Of a stretch of 31,297 nucleotides of DNA, positions 24,074-31,297 are shown piece by piece. The DNA is from EX4572-165 sp002254885 (GTDB lineage: Archaea; Thermoplasmatota; E2; DHVEG-1). Where the stretch lies: contig JAOZSQ010000020.1 in assembly GCA_029939595.1 (NCBI GenBank), forward strand, positions 1 through 31,297, given 5' to 3'. Within the stretch, counting starts at the first letter, position 1. Each line of letters opens with the position of its first letter. The position numbers and the translations under genes were made by a program. The notes beneath the pieces are model-generated. The model did no database searches. It was not told the DNA's origin and saw only the letters and a list, made by a program, of their open reading frames with translations.

Positions 24074-26098
24074 TTAATTTTTATCCTTTTTTATTTTGGT
24101 ATATGTTCGTTTAATTTTGAAGGGTGTAAATTCTGCCCCTCCACCTTCATAGAATCTATTGAAAAATTCCACATATTGTAATCGAAGTGAATGCACACCA
24201 GCTCCAAGTGCCGATATCGCAAGATTCACTACATGTAAAACTAATAGTAAAAGAATTGAAATTACAATACCTATAACAGGTATCATTTCACCAAGCAGCA
24301 TTGATACAACATTAAATGCAAGAGCCATTCCTGCTGTTGCTAGTCCCAATGCAAGAAGTCGTGCATATGATAACCAGTCTCCAACATACCCTGTTATGTC
24401 AAATAATCCAATGGGTCCTGATGAATATAGTAGTTGGATTATTCCTATAACAACAAGAACTGATGAAATCAAAATAAGTGTTTGAGGTAGATACCATTCT
24501 AGAATAAAGTATCCAATTAGAAGTCCACCTCCTATCTGAAGTGGGATCCAACAGAGCTTTTCAGTTAGCATTTCTTTGTATTGTTTTCGTTTATATGCCT
24601 GATAAATTCCAAGAATAATTCCAACGTTTAAATGAACAAGTCCTAATATTAATGCCATTGTAAGAATTGCTATTGGATCTTTTAATGAGTCAATTGGAAA
24701 TTGTATTCCAATTAACTGAAACTGATACAATAGTTGTGTACTATTCTCATTTATCAATAACATATGAATAAGATTTCCAAAGATGCTGTATGTTAGAATT
24801 CCTACAATTGTTGTAATTATACCTAGCCATATTCCCATAAATGACCAATTTTTTATCATTGGACTGAATTTACCAAATTTGATATAACCCATCAGTGATA
24901 AAGTAATAATAATTAGTCCATATCCTGCATCACCCAGCATCATTCCAAAGAAGAGTACAAAAAATATTCCCATTAGAATTGTAGGATTAATTTCATTGTA
25001 TTTTGGCATTGCAAATAATTCTAGTAAAGTTTTAAATGATTGTGCCCAGCCTGGTGTTTTAAAATATGTTGGTGGTTTATCTGGATTTATTGAAGGGGTT
25101 TCAAATTTGATTATTGAATGTCCATTTGTTGATTTCTCAATGATTTCCTTTAATTTATTACTTTCTTCTTCTAAAACCCATCCTCTAATTAGTACAGTAG
25201 ATTGTGTTTGTGCAAATTTTTGTTCAATTTCTTTTCTTAATCGTTCAAGTTTGATTTGCTCATGAAGACTTTGCAGAGTTGAAATGTGTGAATCGCAATA
25301 TTTTTTTAATATTTCTTTTTTTTCTTTTTTTGATTTCTGTAATGATTTTTTTTCTTGTTTTAATGACTTTATAACTTCTTTTGGTGTTGCATTGATCTGA
25401 GGTAATTCAATATCAATAATAAACTCATTAATTATTCGTTCGATTTCTTTTTTCTCAGAGATATGTGCAACTATTATAACAGACCATAAAGATTTCTTTC
25501 CCTTCTGCAATTGTTTTGAATAAAGAACCGATTTTTTTAGCTGTTCACATATTTTTTTTAGATCTGGTAGCTGTTCTGTAAGACCCATCTTTATTACAAG
25601 TGATGTTGAAATCCCATTATCTTGCAATAAAAGATTAAATGATGTGAATTTACTGATATTTTCTATGTAATTATCAATTGTTGATATTCGTTCATCAATT
25701 TGTTCAAGACGGTGATGATCTTTTAAAATTGTTTTTTCAATCGTAGAAAGCATAGATTCAATATCTGAATATAGCTCATCAGCATTGATATCATCAATTT
25801 GATGTAAAGTTGGTAATGTAGGATTAAGTAAAGATTTAATTCCAGTTTTTTGCTGTTGTTGTTTTTTTAAAATTTTGATTAGTTCTTGTGTTCGTTGTTC
25901 ATAATTAATACATATTGTAGTTTCTGTATGAGCTGTTGAAGGAGTAAGTTTTAACTGTTTTTCTGCCTCTTCCCTTGTAATATCTGATATCTGCATGATT
26001 CCTTCTTCATGAAGTGTTTTTATGGCATCATCTAGATAGTTTTGATGAATGATGATGCTTGTTTTTTTCATTGAAGAAGGAAAAAGTATATTTTTCAA
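24074..26098 (-). CDS. atpI: A-type ATP synthase subunit I (stator, ion channel)
   Basis: A 674-residue stator subunit. The N-terminal half (about 1-350) is cytosolic with long coiled coils that bind the E/H stalks; the C-terminal half has about seven to eight membrane helices forming the ion half-channels against the K ring. Typical signatures are GIFFVLFFGMMLGDAGYGL, the later DWLSYARLLALGLATAGMAL (with the ring-facing arginine), and the closing GAGVHSLRLQYVEFFNRFYE. It starts with TTG at 26098, overlapping the atpH stop, with GAGGA just upstream; the product then begins LFPSSMKK, as relatives do. Confidence 0.96.
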   Translation of the reverse strand: MKNILFPSSMKKTSIIIHQNYLDDAIKTLHEEGIMQISDITREEAEKQLKLTPSTAHTETTICINYEQRTQELIKILKKQQQQKTGIKSLLNPTLPTLHQIDDINADELYSDIESMLSTIEKTILKDHHRLEQIDERISTIDNYIENISKFTSFNLLLQDNGISTSLVIKMGLTEQLPDLKKICEQLKKSVLYSKQLQKGKKSLWSVIIVAHISEKKEIERIINEFIIDIELPQINATPKEVIKSLKQEKKSLQKSKKEKKEILKKYCDSHISTLQSLHEQIKLERLRKEIEQKFAQTQSTVLIRGWVLEEESNKLKEIIEKSTNGHSIIKFETPSINPDKPPTYFKTPGWAQSFKTLLELFAMPKYNEINPTILMGIFFVLFFGMMLGDAGYGLIIITLSLMGYIKFGKFSPMIKNWSFMGIWLGIITTIVGILTYSIFGNLIHMLLINENSTQLLYQFQLIGIQFPIDSLKDPIAILTMALILGLVHLNVGIILGIYQAYKRKQYKEMLTEKLCWIPLQIGGGLLIGYFILEWYLPQTLILISSVLVVIGIIQLLYSSGPIGLFDITGYVGDWLSYARLLALGLATAGMALAFNVVSMLLGEMIPVIGIVISILLLLVLHVVNLAISALGAGVHSLRLQYVEFFNRFYEGGGAEFTPFKIKRTYTKIKKDKN

Positions 26099-26412
26099 TC
26101 CTCCTCAGTAATCTCTTTAACAATACGTTCTACTGATTCATTGATATGTGGTTTTGCTTGTGCTTTTATATCTTTAATGATCTTTTCATTTTCATCAAGG
26201 ATTTTTTCCACTTCTTTTTTTGTGGATTGTATTGTTTCCTTTTTTAATGACTCGATCTGTTTTTTTGTTTCTTCTAAAATAATATTTCTATCTTGAAGAG
26301 CTTGTTTTTCAGCATCTAGAATTTCTTTTTCAGCTTCGTTTTTTGCTTGCTGAATTTTTTTTATAGCCGTGTTTTCAGCCTTTTTAATCTCTTCAATTGA
26401 ACCTTTTGGCAT
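26095..26412 (-). CDS. atpH: A-type ATP synthase subunit H (peripheral stalk)
   Basis: A 105-residue, almost entirely helical, highly charged protein that zips with subunit E to make the peripheral stalk. The sequence is heptad-like Lys/Glu/Ala-rich (KKAENTAIKKIQQAKNEAEK...), ending in SVERIVKEITEED. It is the first gene of the atp operon. No Shine-Dalgarno motif precedes its ATG, unlike the downstream genes, so initiation may be leaderless or depend on the unusual leader at 26413-26603. A TATA-like CTAATATATAG lies 20-30 bp upstream. Confidence 0.9.
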   Translation of the reverse strand: MPKGSIEEIKKAENTAIKKIQQAKNEAEKEILDAEKQALQDRNIILEETKKQIESLKKETIQSTKKEVEKILDENEKIIKDIKAQAKPHINESVERIVKEITEED

Positions 26413-26413
26413 C

Positions 26414-26580
26414 GTTATCGGGAAATAATAACCTATATATTAGTATTGTTATTGGGATAGTGGTCAGCGGTATGAAGTTCAAGAATTTTTCCTCAGAGTA
26501 ATTAAAATTGTTTTTGAATAATAAAATTCTTGACCATAAGGAGAAAACTTCAGACCGCTGATTAACATCGTTATTAGGGA
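26414..26580. repeat. Three copies of a 10-11 bp GTTATN(N)GGGA motif
   Basis: The copies are GTTATCGGGA (26414-26423), GTTATTGGGA (26448-26457) and GTTATTAGGGA (26570-26580), all in one orientation between infB and atpH. The second and third sit just outside the large inverted repeat. The first directly precedes the atpH start on the minus strand. They could be regulator sites or remnants of duplication. Confidence 0.4.
26465..26560. repeat. Large bulged inverted repeat in the atp operon leader
   Basis: Outer arms at 26465-26479 and 26546-26560 pair over 15 positions with one mismatch. Inner arms CAAGAATTTT (26480-26489) and AAAATTCTTG (26523-26532) pair perfectly over 10 bp. The left arms are continuous; the right arms are separated by a 13-nt bulge (26533-26545). 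The loop is 33 nt. This is a far stronger secondary structure than any other non-tRNA region here. It lies after the infB stop and before atpH, so it could be a terminator, a leader-RNA regulator, a small RNA or a small mobile-element relic. Confidence 0.55.
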
Positions 26581-26603
26581 AAAAAAAATTAAAGGAAGTT
26601 TGT

Positions 26604-28361
26604 TTACATTCCCCAGAATTTCTCGATTTTTCTTTTAATAACAAAAATTTTTTCAAGGACATCTTTTTCATCAAGATTCAAAATATCCATCTCACGAAGT
26701 TTCTTTGCATCAACCTCTGGAATATCTGTAAAGAGAATATCTCCACCTTTGATTTGTCTTCCTACCGTTACTCCCTCAATAGATATTGCAACTTCTTGCC
26801 CTTGTCTAGCATCATTTACAGATTTATTGTCAGATTGTATTGCTTTTATTCTCCCAACAACTTTTCCATCTTCACGAAGAACCTTCATCTCATTTTGAAT
26901 TCTACCAGAGATTATTCGAACACCGACAATTGCAGGATGACTGGTTCGAAAAATATATTCAGGTATGATTTTAAACATGCCTGGATGAACATATTCTTTT
27001 CTTCTTGATTTTTCCAATTCATCTTTTCTTTTCTCAATCCAAACATCATATTCTTCAAGGATTGTATAGATAACATCTTTATGGAATATGGTTACCTCGG
27101 TTTTTGAAAGTTCTTCTTTTGCCTCAGGTAATATTTTAATATTAAACGCAAAAATTGTCTTATTTAAAGGATCTAATGTTGCCTCTGAATCAGTGATATC
27201 TCTTTTTGAAACATTTCCTATTTCTGCTTTTCGTATCTTTATTCCTTTTTCACGTGATTCTTTTATTAGTGCTTCAAGGCTTCCTATTGTATCTGCTTTG
27301 ATTATGATTCCTTGTTCATCTAGTTCTATATCTATTTTTGTTTCTTTTTTTATTTCTGCAAGGATTGTTTCTTGGTTTTCATTTGCTACTCTAAGTGGTG
27401 CACCTGGGACAACATTTTCAAGATTTGGAGAAGATATTTTTATTCCACATGCCGCATGAACTTCTTGGATTCTATCAAATCGTTCCCTAGGATCACGAAT
27501 TTCATCCATTGGTTTTGGTTTTAATAATGCTTTAATTGTTGTAAGTATTGGTTCATTTTTTGTTCCAATTGCAATAATGTCAGTTTGTTTAATGGTTCCA
27601 TTATAAATGATAGTGTCGATAGTTGTTCCAAGTCCTACCTCTTCTTTCACTTCAAGAATTGTTCCTCTACCTGGACCTTGTTCAGTATGTAATTGTTCTT
27701 CAAGGAACCTTTGTGCAAGACCAACAACAGTCATCAATAACTCAGGTATTCCTTCACCTGTTTTTGATGAAATAGGCATGATACCTATATTTTTTCTGAA
27801 ATCCGCAATATTATAATATAGATCTGCCTGGAATCCTTGATCATACACGACTCCAATCATATCATAAATATATTGGTCAAACAATGTTTTTGCTCTTACG
27901 TTTTGATTTTCAATACGATTTTTTCCTATCTGATCTGTTTTTTTCCATCCAGATATCCTATCAATCTTGTTTGCTGCAATTATAAAAGGTGTTTTGTATT
28001 GTTTTAAGATATTGATAGATTCGAAAGTTTGCGGTTTAAATCCTTCCGTTACATCTACAATAAGAACTGCTAGATCTGCAAGAGAACCACCTCTGGATCG
28101 AAGGGTCGTAAATGCATGATGACCCGGAGTGTCAATAAATAAAAGACCAGGAAGGCCAAAATTCTTTGCTTTTAGCAATGATCCGCATACGTTTTTAATC
28201 GCTTCTATTGGAATTTCTGTTGCACCAATATGTTGCGTTATCGCACCTGATTCTCTTGATGCAACCGCGGTTCCTCTGATATAATCTAATAAAGAGGTTT
28301 TTCCATGATCAACATGACCTAAAACACTCACAATTGGTTGACGAATATATTTTGTAGCCAT
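26604..28361 (-). CDS. infB: Translation initiation factor aIF5B (IF2 homologue)
   Basis: A 585-residue GTPase that promotes subunit joining and initiator tRNA placement. The G domain is at the very N terminus: G1 GHVDHGKTS (about residues 15-23), switch region ITQHIGATEIP, G3 DTPGHHAF, G4 AANKIDRISGW, and SSKTGEGI (G5). Domains II-IV follow with GRGTILEVKEEVGLGTTID and the C-terminal GVRIISGRIQNEMKVLREDG barrel. The length is standard for archaea, with no intein. GGAGGATG precedes the ATG. It is transcribed toward the atp operon but separated from it by 191 bp containing an inverted repeat. Confidence 0.97.
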   Translation of the reverse strand: MATKYIRQPIVSVLGHVDHGKTSLLDYIRGTAVASRESGAITQHIGATEIPIEAIKNVCGSLLKAKNFGLPGLLFIDTPGHHAFTTLRSRGGSLADLAVLIVDVTEGFKPQTFESINILKQYKTPFIIAANKIDRISGWKKTDQIGKNRIENQNVRAKTLFDQYIYDMIGVVYDQGFQADLYYNIADFRKNIGIMPISSKTGEGIPELLMTVVGLAQRFLEEQLHTEQGPGRGTILEVKEEVGLGTTIDTIIYNGTIKQTDIIAIGTKNEPILTTIKALLKPKPMDEIRDPRERFDRIQEVHAACGIKISSPNLENVVPGAPLRVANENQETILAEIKKETKIDIELDEQGIIIKADTIGSLEALIKESREKGIKIRKAEIGNVSKRDITDSEATLDPLNKTIFAFNIKILPEAKEELSKTEVTIFHKDVIYTILEEYDVWIEKRKDELEKSRRKEYVHPGMFKIIPEYIFRTSHPAIVGVRIISGRIQNEMKVLREDGKVVGRIKAIQSDNKSVNDARQGQEVAISIEGVTVGRQIKGGDILFTDIPEVDAKKLREMDILNLDEKDVLEKIFVIKRKIEKFWGM

Positions 28362-28456
28362 AGGGCATCATCCTCCGGATGGTAACAGCGAATACCTTTT
28401 AACATTTATTGATAAGGTCTCATCTAATTTAGAAAGCATAGTTTAGATGTGTTAAC

Positions 28457-28472
28457 AAAAAAAAAAAAAAAA
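28457..28472 (-). terminator. T16 terminator downstream of small minus-strand gene
   Basis: Sixteen consecutive T residues on the minus strand begin about 24 bp after the stop codon at 28496. This is the longest homopolymer in the window and is well placed to end the small gene's transcript before infB. Confidence 0.5.
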
Positions 28473-28495
28473 GATTTTTTTAGAGTTGAAATATT

Positions 28496-28678
28496 TTAGT
28501 GATATTTATATACATTTGATATTCTTTTACAAAGAACATGACATCCATGTTTACTTTTTGTTTCTGCAAATTCTGTGTTTGCAGTTGTTGCAACAATTCC
28601 ATTTAAATTTTTTATTGTATACATCCATGTATATTTCATGTTTACGATTTCACCATTTATCGTATCGAATTTTTTCAC
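28496..28678 (-). CDS. Small protein of 60 residues, unknown function
   Basis: An ORF from GTG 28678 (alternatively ATG 28639, with GGTGA ten bases upstream, giving 47 residues). The product is basic and mixed in composition, includes MKYTWMYTIKNLNGIVATT and a CHVLCKRI segment with two cysteines, and has no signal peptide or membrane span. The case for a real gene is contextual: a TATA-like element upstream around 28733-28740, the only long open frame in this 437-bp gap, and a T16 tract 24 bp after the stop. The function is unknown. It might instead be a chance ORF. Confidence 0.4.
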   Translation of the reverse strand: MKKFDTINGEIVNMKYTWMYTIKNLNGIVATTANTEFAETKSKHGCHVLCKRISNVYKYH

Positions 28679-28732
28679 TATTTAATCGTACTTGCAGATT
28701 ACTGAAACTATTATAATGATTAAACTTATGTC

Positions 28733-28740
28733 TATAAAAA
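28733..28740. promoter_or_regulatory. TATA-like element usable in either direction
   Basis: TATAAAAA on the plus strand (TTTTTATA on the minus) lies 59 bp upstream of the mtrA-like gene start and 55 bp upstream of the divergent small gene's GTG. Either or both could be served. Transcription of the mtrAH-metE operon probably starts just downstream. Confidence 0.35.
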
Positions 28741-28798
28741 TTTATTAAAACATAATGTATCATAACAACCAAACTCAATATTCATTGATGGTGAAAAT

Positions 28799-29383
28799 TT
28801 GAAAAAAAATGAAATTATTAAAGATAATTTATACCCCTGGGGCGGTGATTTTACAACAGGCAATTATCAAAATAATGTCGCATTGATAGCTCTTAACATT
28901 AATTACATTCCACATTATGATATTGCAATATATGGGAAATTAAAAACAGAAAACATTGGCATTGAAAAGATTATAGCAAATGTGATATCAAACCCTTTTA
29001 TTAGATTCATAATAATATGTGGCGGTGATATACGAGGCCATAGATCCGGAACATCACTTATTTGTTTACATAAAAATGGAATTGATGATAATAATCGTAT
29101 CATCGATGCACCGGGTGCAATTCCATATATTGAAAATATCAACAAAAAAGCAATCACTCGTTTTCAACAACAGATAGAAATCATTGATCTAATTGATGTT
29201 GTTGATGAAGAGGTCATCAATGAATCAATTAAAAAATTAATAGATAATAAAACAGAATCTTTTGGAAAGCCCTTTATAGCAATCCAGATGGTTAAAGAAT
29301 CAAAACAATCAATTGATGATACCAGAGCTTTACATTCAAAAATTAAAATTAATTATTTAGGTAAAATAGAAAAAAGAATGTGA
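28799..29383 (+). CDS. mtrA: MtrA-like corrinoid protein (soluble)
   Basis: A 194-residue protein matching the cobalamin-binding domain of tetrahydromethanopterin S-methyltransferase subunit A. It has DNLYPWGGDFTTGNYQNNVA at the start, IIICGGDIRGHRSG with His81 close to the cobalt-coordinating histidine of methanogen MtrA (His84), LHKNGIDDNNRIIDAPGAIP, and AITRFQQQIEIIDLID. Methanogen MtrA is about 240 residues and ends in a membrane helix; here the chain ends in a charged tail without one, so the protein should be cytosolic. The start is TTG, with GGTGA four bases upstream. It is first of a close-packed operon with mtrH and core metE, where it probably carries the methyl group on a corrinoid. 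Confidence 0.9.
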   Translation: MKKNEIIKDNLYPWGGDFTTGNYQNNVALIALNINYIPHYDIAIYGKLKTENIGIEKIIANVISNPFIRFIIICGGDIRGHRSGTSLICLHKNGIDDNNRIIDAPGAIPYIENINKKAITRFQQQIEIIDLIDVVDEEVINESIKKLIDNKTESFGKPFIAIQMVKESKQSIDDTRALHSKIKINYLGKIEKRM

Positions 29384-29388
29384 AAATT

Positions 29389-30288
29389 ATGTTCTCATTT
29401 ACAAAAAAACAAGAAGTTTTACAAATTGGAAATATTTCTATTGGTGGTCAACCTGGCAGGGTTCCAACTGTTCTAATTGGTGGATTATTTTTTTCTGGAA
29501 AACCTGATTTTTCCGATGCGAAAGAAGACATAAACAAGATGATTTCAATAAGTGAAAATACAGGTAATCCTGCAATCTGTGATTTTTTCATTAAAAAAAC
29601 TGAATACATTGATGATATTCTTTCATTTATCTCTTCTACAATTCCTGAAAAACAGCCGTTTTCTGTTGATGTAACCGACCCCAATGTTAAAGTTTCTGTT
29701 TTAAGTAAACTTGATGAAATTGGATTATTAAATCAAACGATATATAATTCAATTCATGTTGGAATAACAGAAGGGGAATTAGAGGCATTAAAACAGCATC
29801 GTCCAAATACGGCCATTCTTGTTGCGTTTAATCCAAAGGATACATCCCCTGATGGTAAAATAGAGGTTCTTGAAACTGGCGCACATGTGACTAAACAAGG
29901 GTTATTTTCAATTGCAAAGGAATGTAATATAAAAAACATTTTAGTCGATACAGCAGCTCTTGCACCTGGTCAAAATAGCGGAGGATCAATTGCAGCTCTT
30001 CCAGTTATCAAAGAAGAATATGGCCTTCCAACAGGATGTGCTATTCATAATGTTGTAGAAAAATCCACATGGCTAAATAATTTTTCTGATGCTAAAGGGA
30101 TTGTCGATGTTGCATCAAATATAAATATCCCCCTTTACGGAGGTGATTTTGCTATTTTTGGATCAGTAAAACATGCAAACAAGGTGTTTCCAATTATTGC
30201 ATGGCAGGATATCCTTATCTCAGAGTATGTTGATCAGTATTTTGGTGTAAAACCATCTGAAACTCATCCACGGAGGATGTTTTATTGA
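29389..30288 (+). CDS. mtrH: MtrH-like methyl-tetrahydropterin:corrinoid methyltransferase
   Basis: A 299-residue TIM-barrel protein of the MtrH family, which transfers the methyl group of methyl-tetrahydromethanopterin to the corrinoid of MtrA. Conserved stretches include ISIGGQPGRVPTVLIGGLFF, CDFFIKKTEYIDDIL, the VDVTDPNVK strand, VAFNPKDTSPDGKIEVLETG, NILVDTAALAPGQNSGGSI and GCAIHNVVEKSTWL. The ATG at 29389 is preceded by TGTGA, whose TGA is the stop of mtrA; relatives also begin MFxFxKxQ. The length is normal. It overlaps the next gene at its stop codon. The pterin (methanopterin or folate type) cannot be told from the sequence alone. Confidence 0.93.
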   Translation: MFSFTKKQEVLQIGNISIGGQPGRVPTVLIGGLFFSGKPDFSDAKEDINKMISISENTGNPAICDFFIKKTEYIDDILSFISSTIPEKQPFSVDVTDPNVKVSVLSKLDEIGLLNQTIYNSIHVGITEGELEALKQHRPNTAILVAFNPKDTSPDGKIEVLETGAHVTKQGLFSIAKECNIKNILVDTAALAPGQNSGGSIAALPVIKEEYGLPTGCAIHNVVEKSTWLNNFSDAKGIVDVASNINIPLYGGDFAIFGSVKHANKVFPIIAWQDILISEYVDQYFGVKPSETHPRRMFY

Positions 30289-31184
30289 TGAATGAGGCTG
30301 TCGAAACAACAGTTATTGGTTCTTATCCTGTCTCATTAAATACTTTAAAAATGATGGATGATTATTCTAATGGCGTTCTTCCCTCATGGAATCCATATAT
30401 TAAACATGCTGTATCATCGATGAGTGATGCAGGTATAGACCTGATTTCTGATGGTCAAACACGTGATCCTTTTATCAACATTTTTGCAAGAGGATTTCAA
30501 GGTTGCAGGATTCGTAGTAGAGCAGAAGTTATTGGCCCCGTTGACCTTGTCAAACCTATTACAAAAAATGACCTTACTTATGTTTCATCCATTATTCCAA
30601 AGGATAAAAAGATACTTGGGTTACTTGTAGGACCTTGTACTTTAAGTGAATCTGTTGTAGATTATTTTTATAATGATAAAAAAGAGTTGGCGTTTGCATT
30701 TGCTAATGCATTAAAAAAAGAGTTAAGAATAATTGAACCTCTTGTCGATATGATCAGTATTGATGAGCCATTTTTTTCAAATATTTACCCTGAATATGCA
30801 AAAGAATTAATTTCAAAGGTTCTAGATGGGGTGTCATGTAGGACTCGAATGCATGTATGTGGTGATGTTTCATCAATTGTTCAAGATATTGTAGATTTTC
30901 CTGTTGACATACTCTCTCATGAGTTTAAAGCAACACCCACCTTATTTGATGTGTTCTCCGAACATCCTTCAGATATTGGTATCTGTCTTGGATGTGTTCG
31001 ATCAGATAGAAAAGAAATAGAACCAGTCTCTGAAATCATTACACATATTGAAAAGGGAAAACAGGTTTTTGACTCAAAGTTAAAGCAGTTAGCACCGGAT
31101 TGTGGTTTACGTATGCTTCCTGAAAAAAACGCATTATCTAAACTTAGAAACCTTGTTTCAGCTAAGGAGAAAATATATGGATAG
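30285..31184 (+). CDS. metE: Core MetE-type methionine synthase
   Basis: A 299-residue homologue of the C-terminal catalytic half of cobalamin-independent methionine synthase MetE; the N-terminal half is absent, as in archaeal and other 'core-MetE' enzymes. It opens with VIGSYPV, has ISDGQTRDPFINIFARGFQG and DMISIDEPFF, and keeps the full zinc set: His190 and Cys192 in RMHVCGD, Glu213 in LSHEF, Cys273 in APDCGL. It should methylate homocysteine. Core enzymes do not use polyglutamyl folate efficiently and are thought to take methyl groups from a corrinoid, which the adjacent mtrA/mtrH would supply. The start is TTG 30285 or ATG 30288; GGAGG lies upstream inside mtrH. Confidence 0.92.
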   Translation: MMNEAVETTVIGSYPVSLNTLKMMDDYSNGVLPSWNPYIKHAVSSMSDAGIDLISDGQTRDPFINIFARGFQGCRIRSRAEVIGPVDLVKPITKNDLTYVSSIIPKDKKILGLLVGPCTLSESVVDYFYNDKKELAFAFANALKKELRIIEPLVDMISIDEPFFSNIYPEYAKELISKVLDGVSCRTRMHVCGDVSSIVQDIVDFPVDILSHEFKATPTLFDVFSEHPSDIGICLGCVRSDRKEIEPVSEIITHIEKGKQVFDSKLKQLAPDCGLRMLPEKNALSKLRNLVSAKEKIYG

Positions 31185-31297
31185 AAAAGAAGTACCATTG
31201 GTTCAGGCAAAAAAAACAATGGAAAAAGATTTGGTATTGGACCCAAAAGGATTTTTTGTTATTGAAGTTAGAGATAATGCAATTTTTGTTGAATATT
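31177..31297 (+). CDS. Partial CDS, probable DUF4346-domain protein (5' end)
   Basis: Only the first 40 codons lie in the window. The ATG at 31177 overlaps the end of metE by 8 bp and has AAGGAG seven bases upstream, so it belongs to the same operon. The product begins MDRKEVPLVQAKKTMEKD and continues LVLDPKGFFVIEVRDNAIFV. The LDPKGFFVI phrase followed by a charged strand and VEY is how I remember DUF4346 beginning, a family associated with pterin-binding and MtrA-like proteins. The match rests on a short stretch and memory, so it is tentative. Confidence 0.6.
   Translation, partial: MDRKEVPLVQAKKTMEKDLVLDPKGFFVIEVRDNAIFVEY

Noticed and set aside
26479..26568. 29-codon minus-strand ORF starting after the third GTTATTAGGGA copy
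   Set aside because: It begins with a duplicated atpH-like start context but runs through the hairpin arms and shows no protein features. A leader peptide cannot be excluded but is not supported.
26465..26580. Integron attC-like site
   Set aside because: The bulged hairpin shape is reminiscent of attC, but the flanking sequences do not give the complementary RYYYAAC/GTTRRRY core pair and no integrase is present.
26393..26674. 93-codon minus-strand ORF bridging the infB 3' end and the atpH 5' end
   Set aside because: It overlaps infB and atpH in other frames and crosses the inverted repeat and duplicated leader motif; composition and position indicate a spurious ORF.
28799..31184. Evidence for methanogenesis
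   Set aside because: MtrA and MtrH alone are not sufficient; no mtrB-G or mcr genes are visible and core MetE offers another acceptor.
1..31297. CRISPR arrays, insertion sequences, inteins in atpA, infB or lonB
   Set aside because: No regularly spaced repeats, transposase genes or intein splicing motifs were seen; the proteins mentioned are of normal uninterrupted length.

Overview
This window looks like a chromosomal segment of an uncultured archaeon. The evidence is an A-type ATP synthase operon, archaeal aIF5B, membrane-anchored LonB protease, archaeal-type NadM, an archaeal-length PdxS, TATA-like promoters, poly-T terminators and GGTGA-type ribosome binding sites. The base composition is strongly AT-rich. 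A secreted gingipain-type (C25) peptidase with a PKD domain, together with MtrA/MtrH and no methyl-coenzyme M reductase in view, suggests a Thermoplasmatota lineage of the Marine Benthic Group D (Thermoprofundales) kind. That placement is inference; no rRNA is present.

Layout. Positions 1-2865 look accessory: a cysteine-rich DUF3795 protein, a fusion of a VOC/glyoxalase domain to a second DUF3795 domain, and the bacterial-type ribosome GTPase RsgA. A tRNA-Leu(CAG) follows at 3000-3084, then the secreted C25 peptidase. Positions 5074-7724 hold a cluster of one intact KaiC-like ATPase, two relatives that have lost the Walker A motif, and a winged-helix protein behind a palindromic TATA-like site. 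pdxS-pdxT (vitamin B6) follow. On the minus strand lie a small membrane protein with a stand-alone RAM-domain protein, then an ECF-S-like membrane protein fused to a DUF4430 domain. A 1088-residue exported membrane-anchored protein of unknown function diverges from the latter.

From 14683 to 28361 everything is on the minus strand and mostly housekeeping: infB (aIF5B), atpHIKECFABD plus a previously unlisted 52-residue membrane protein translationally coupled to atpD, then lonB and nadM. The 191-bp gap between infB and atpH holds a long bulged inverted repeat and three copies of a 10-11 bp motif. Subunit K has four core helices, one carboxylate and all five ligands of the Enterococcus NtpK sodium site.

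The right end (28799-31297) is the most interesting part: a soluble MtrA-like corrinoid protein, MtrH, a short 'core' MetE methionine synthase with all four zinc ligands, and the start of what looks like a DUF4346 protein, tightly packed in one operon. I read this as a cytosolic route from methyl-tetrahydropterin through a corrinoid protein to homocysteine, used for methionine synthesis rather than methanogenesis. The ECF-S/DUF4430 protein might supply the corrinoid, but that link is speculative.
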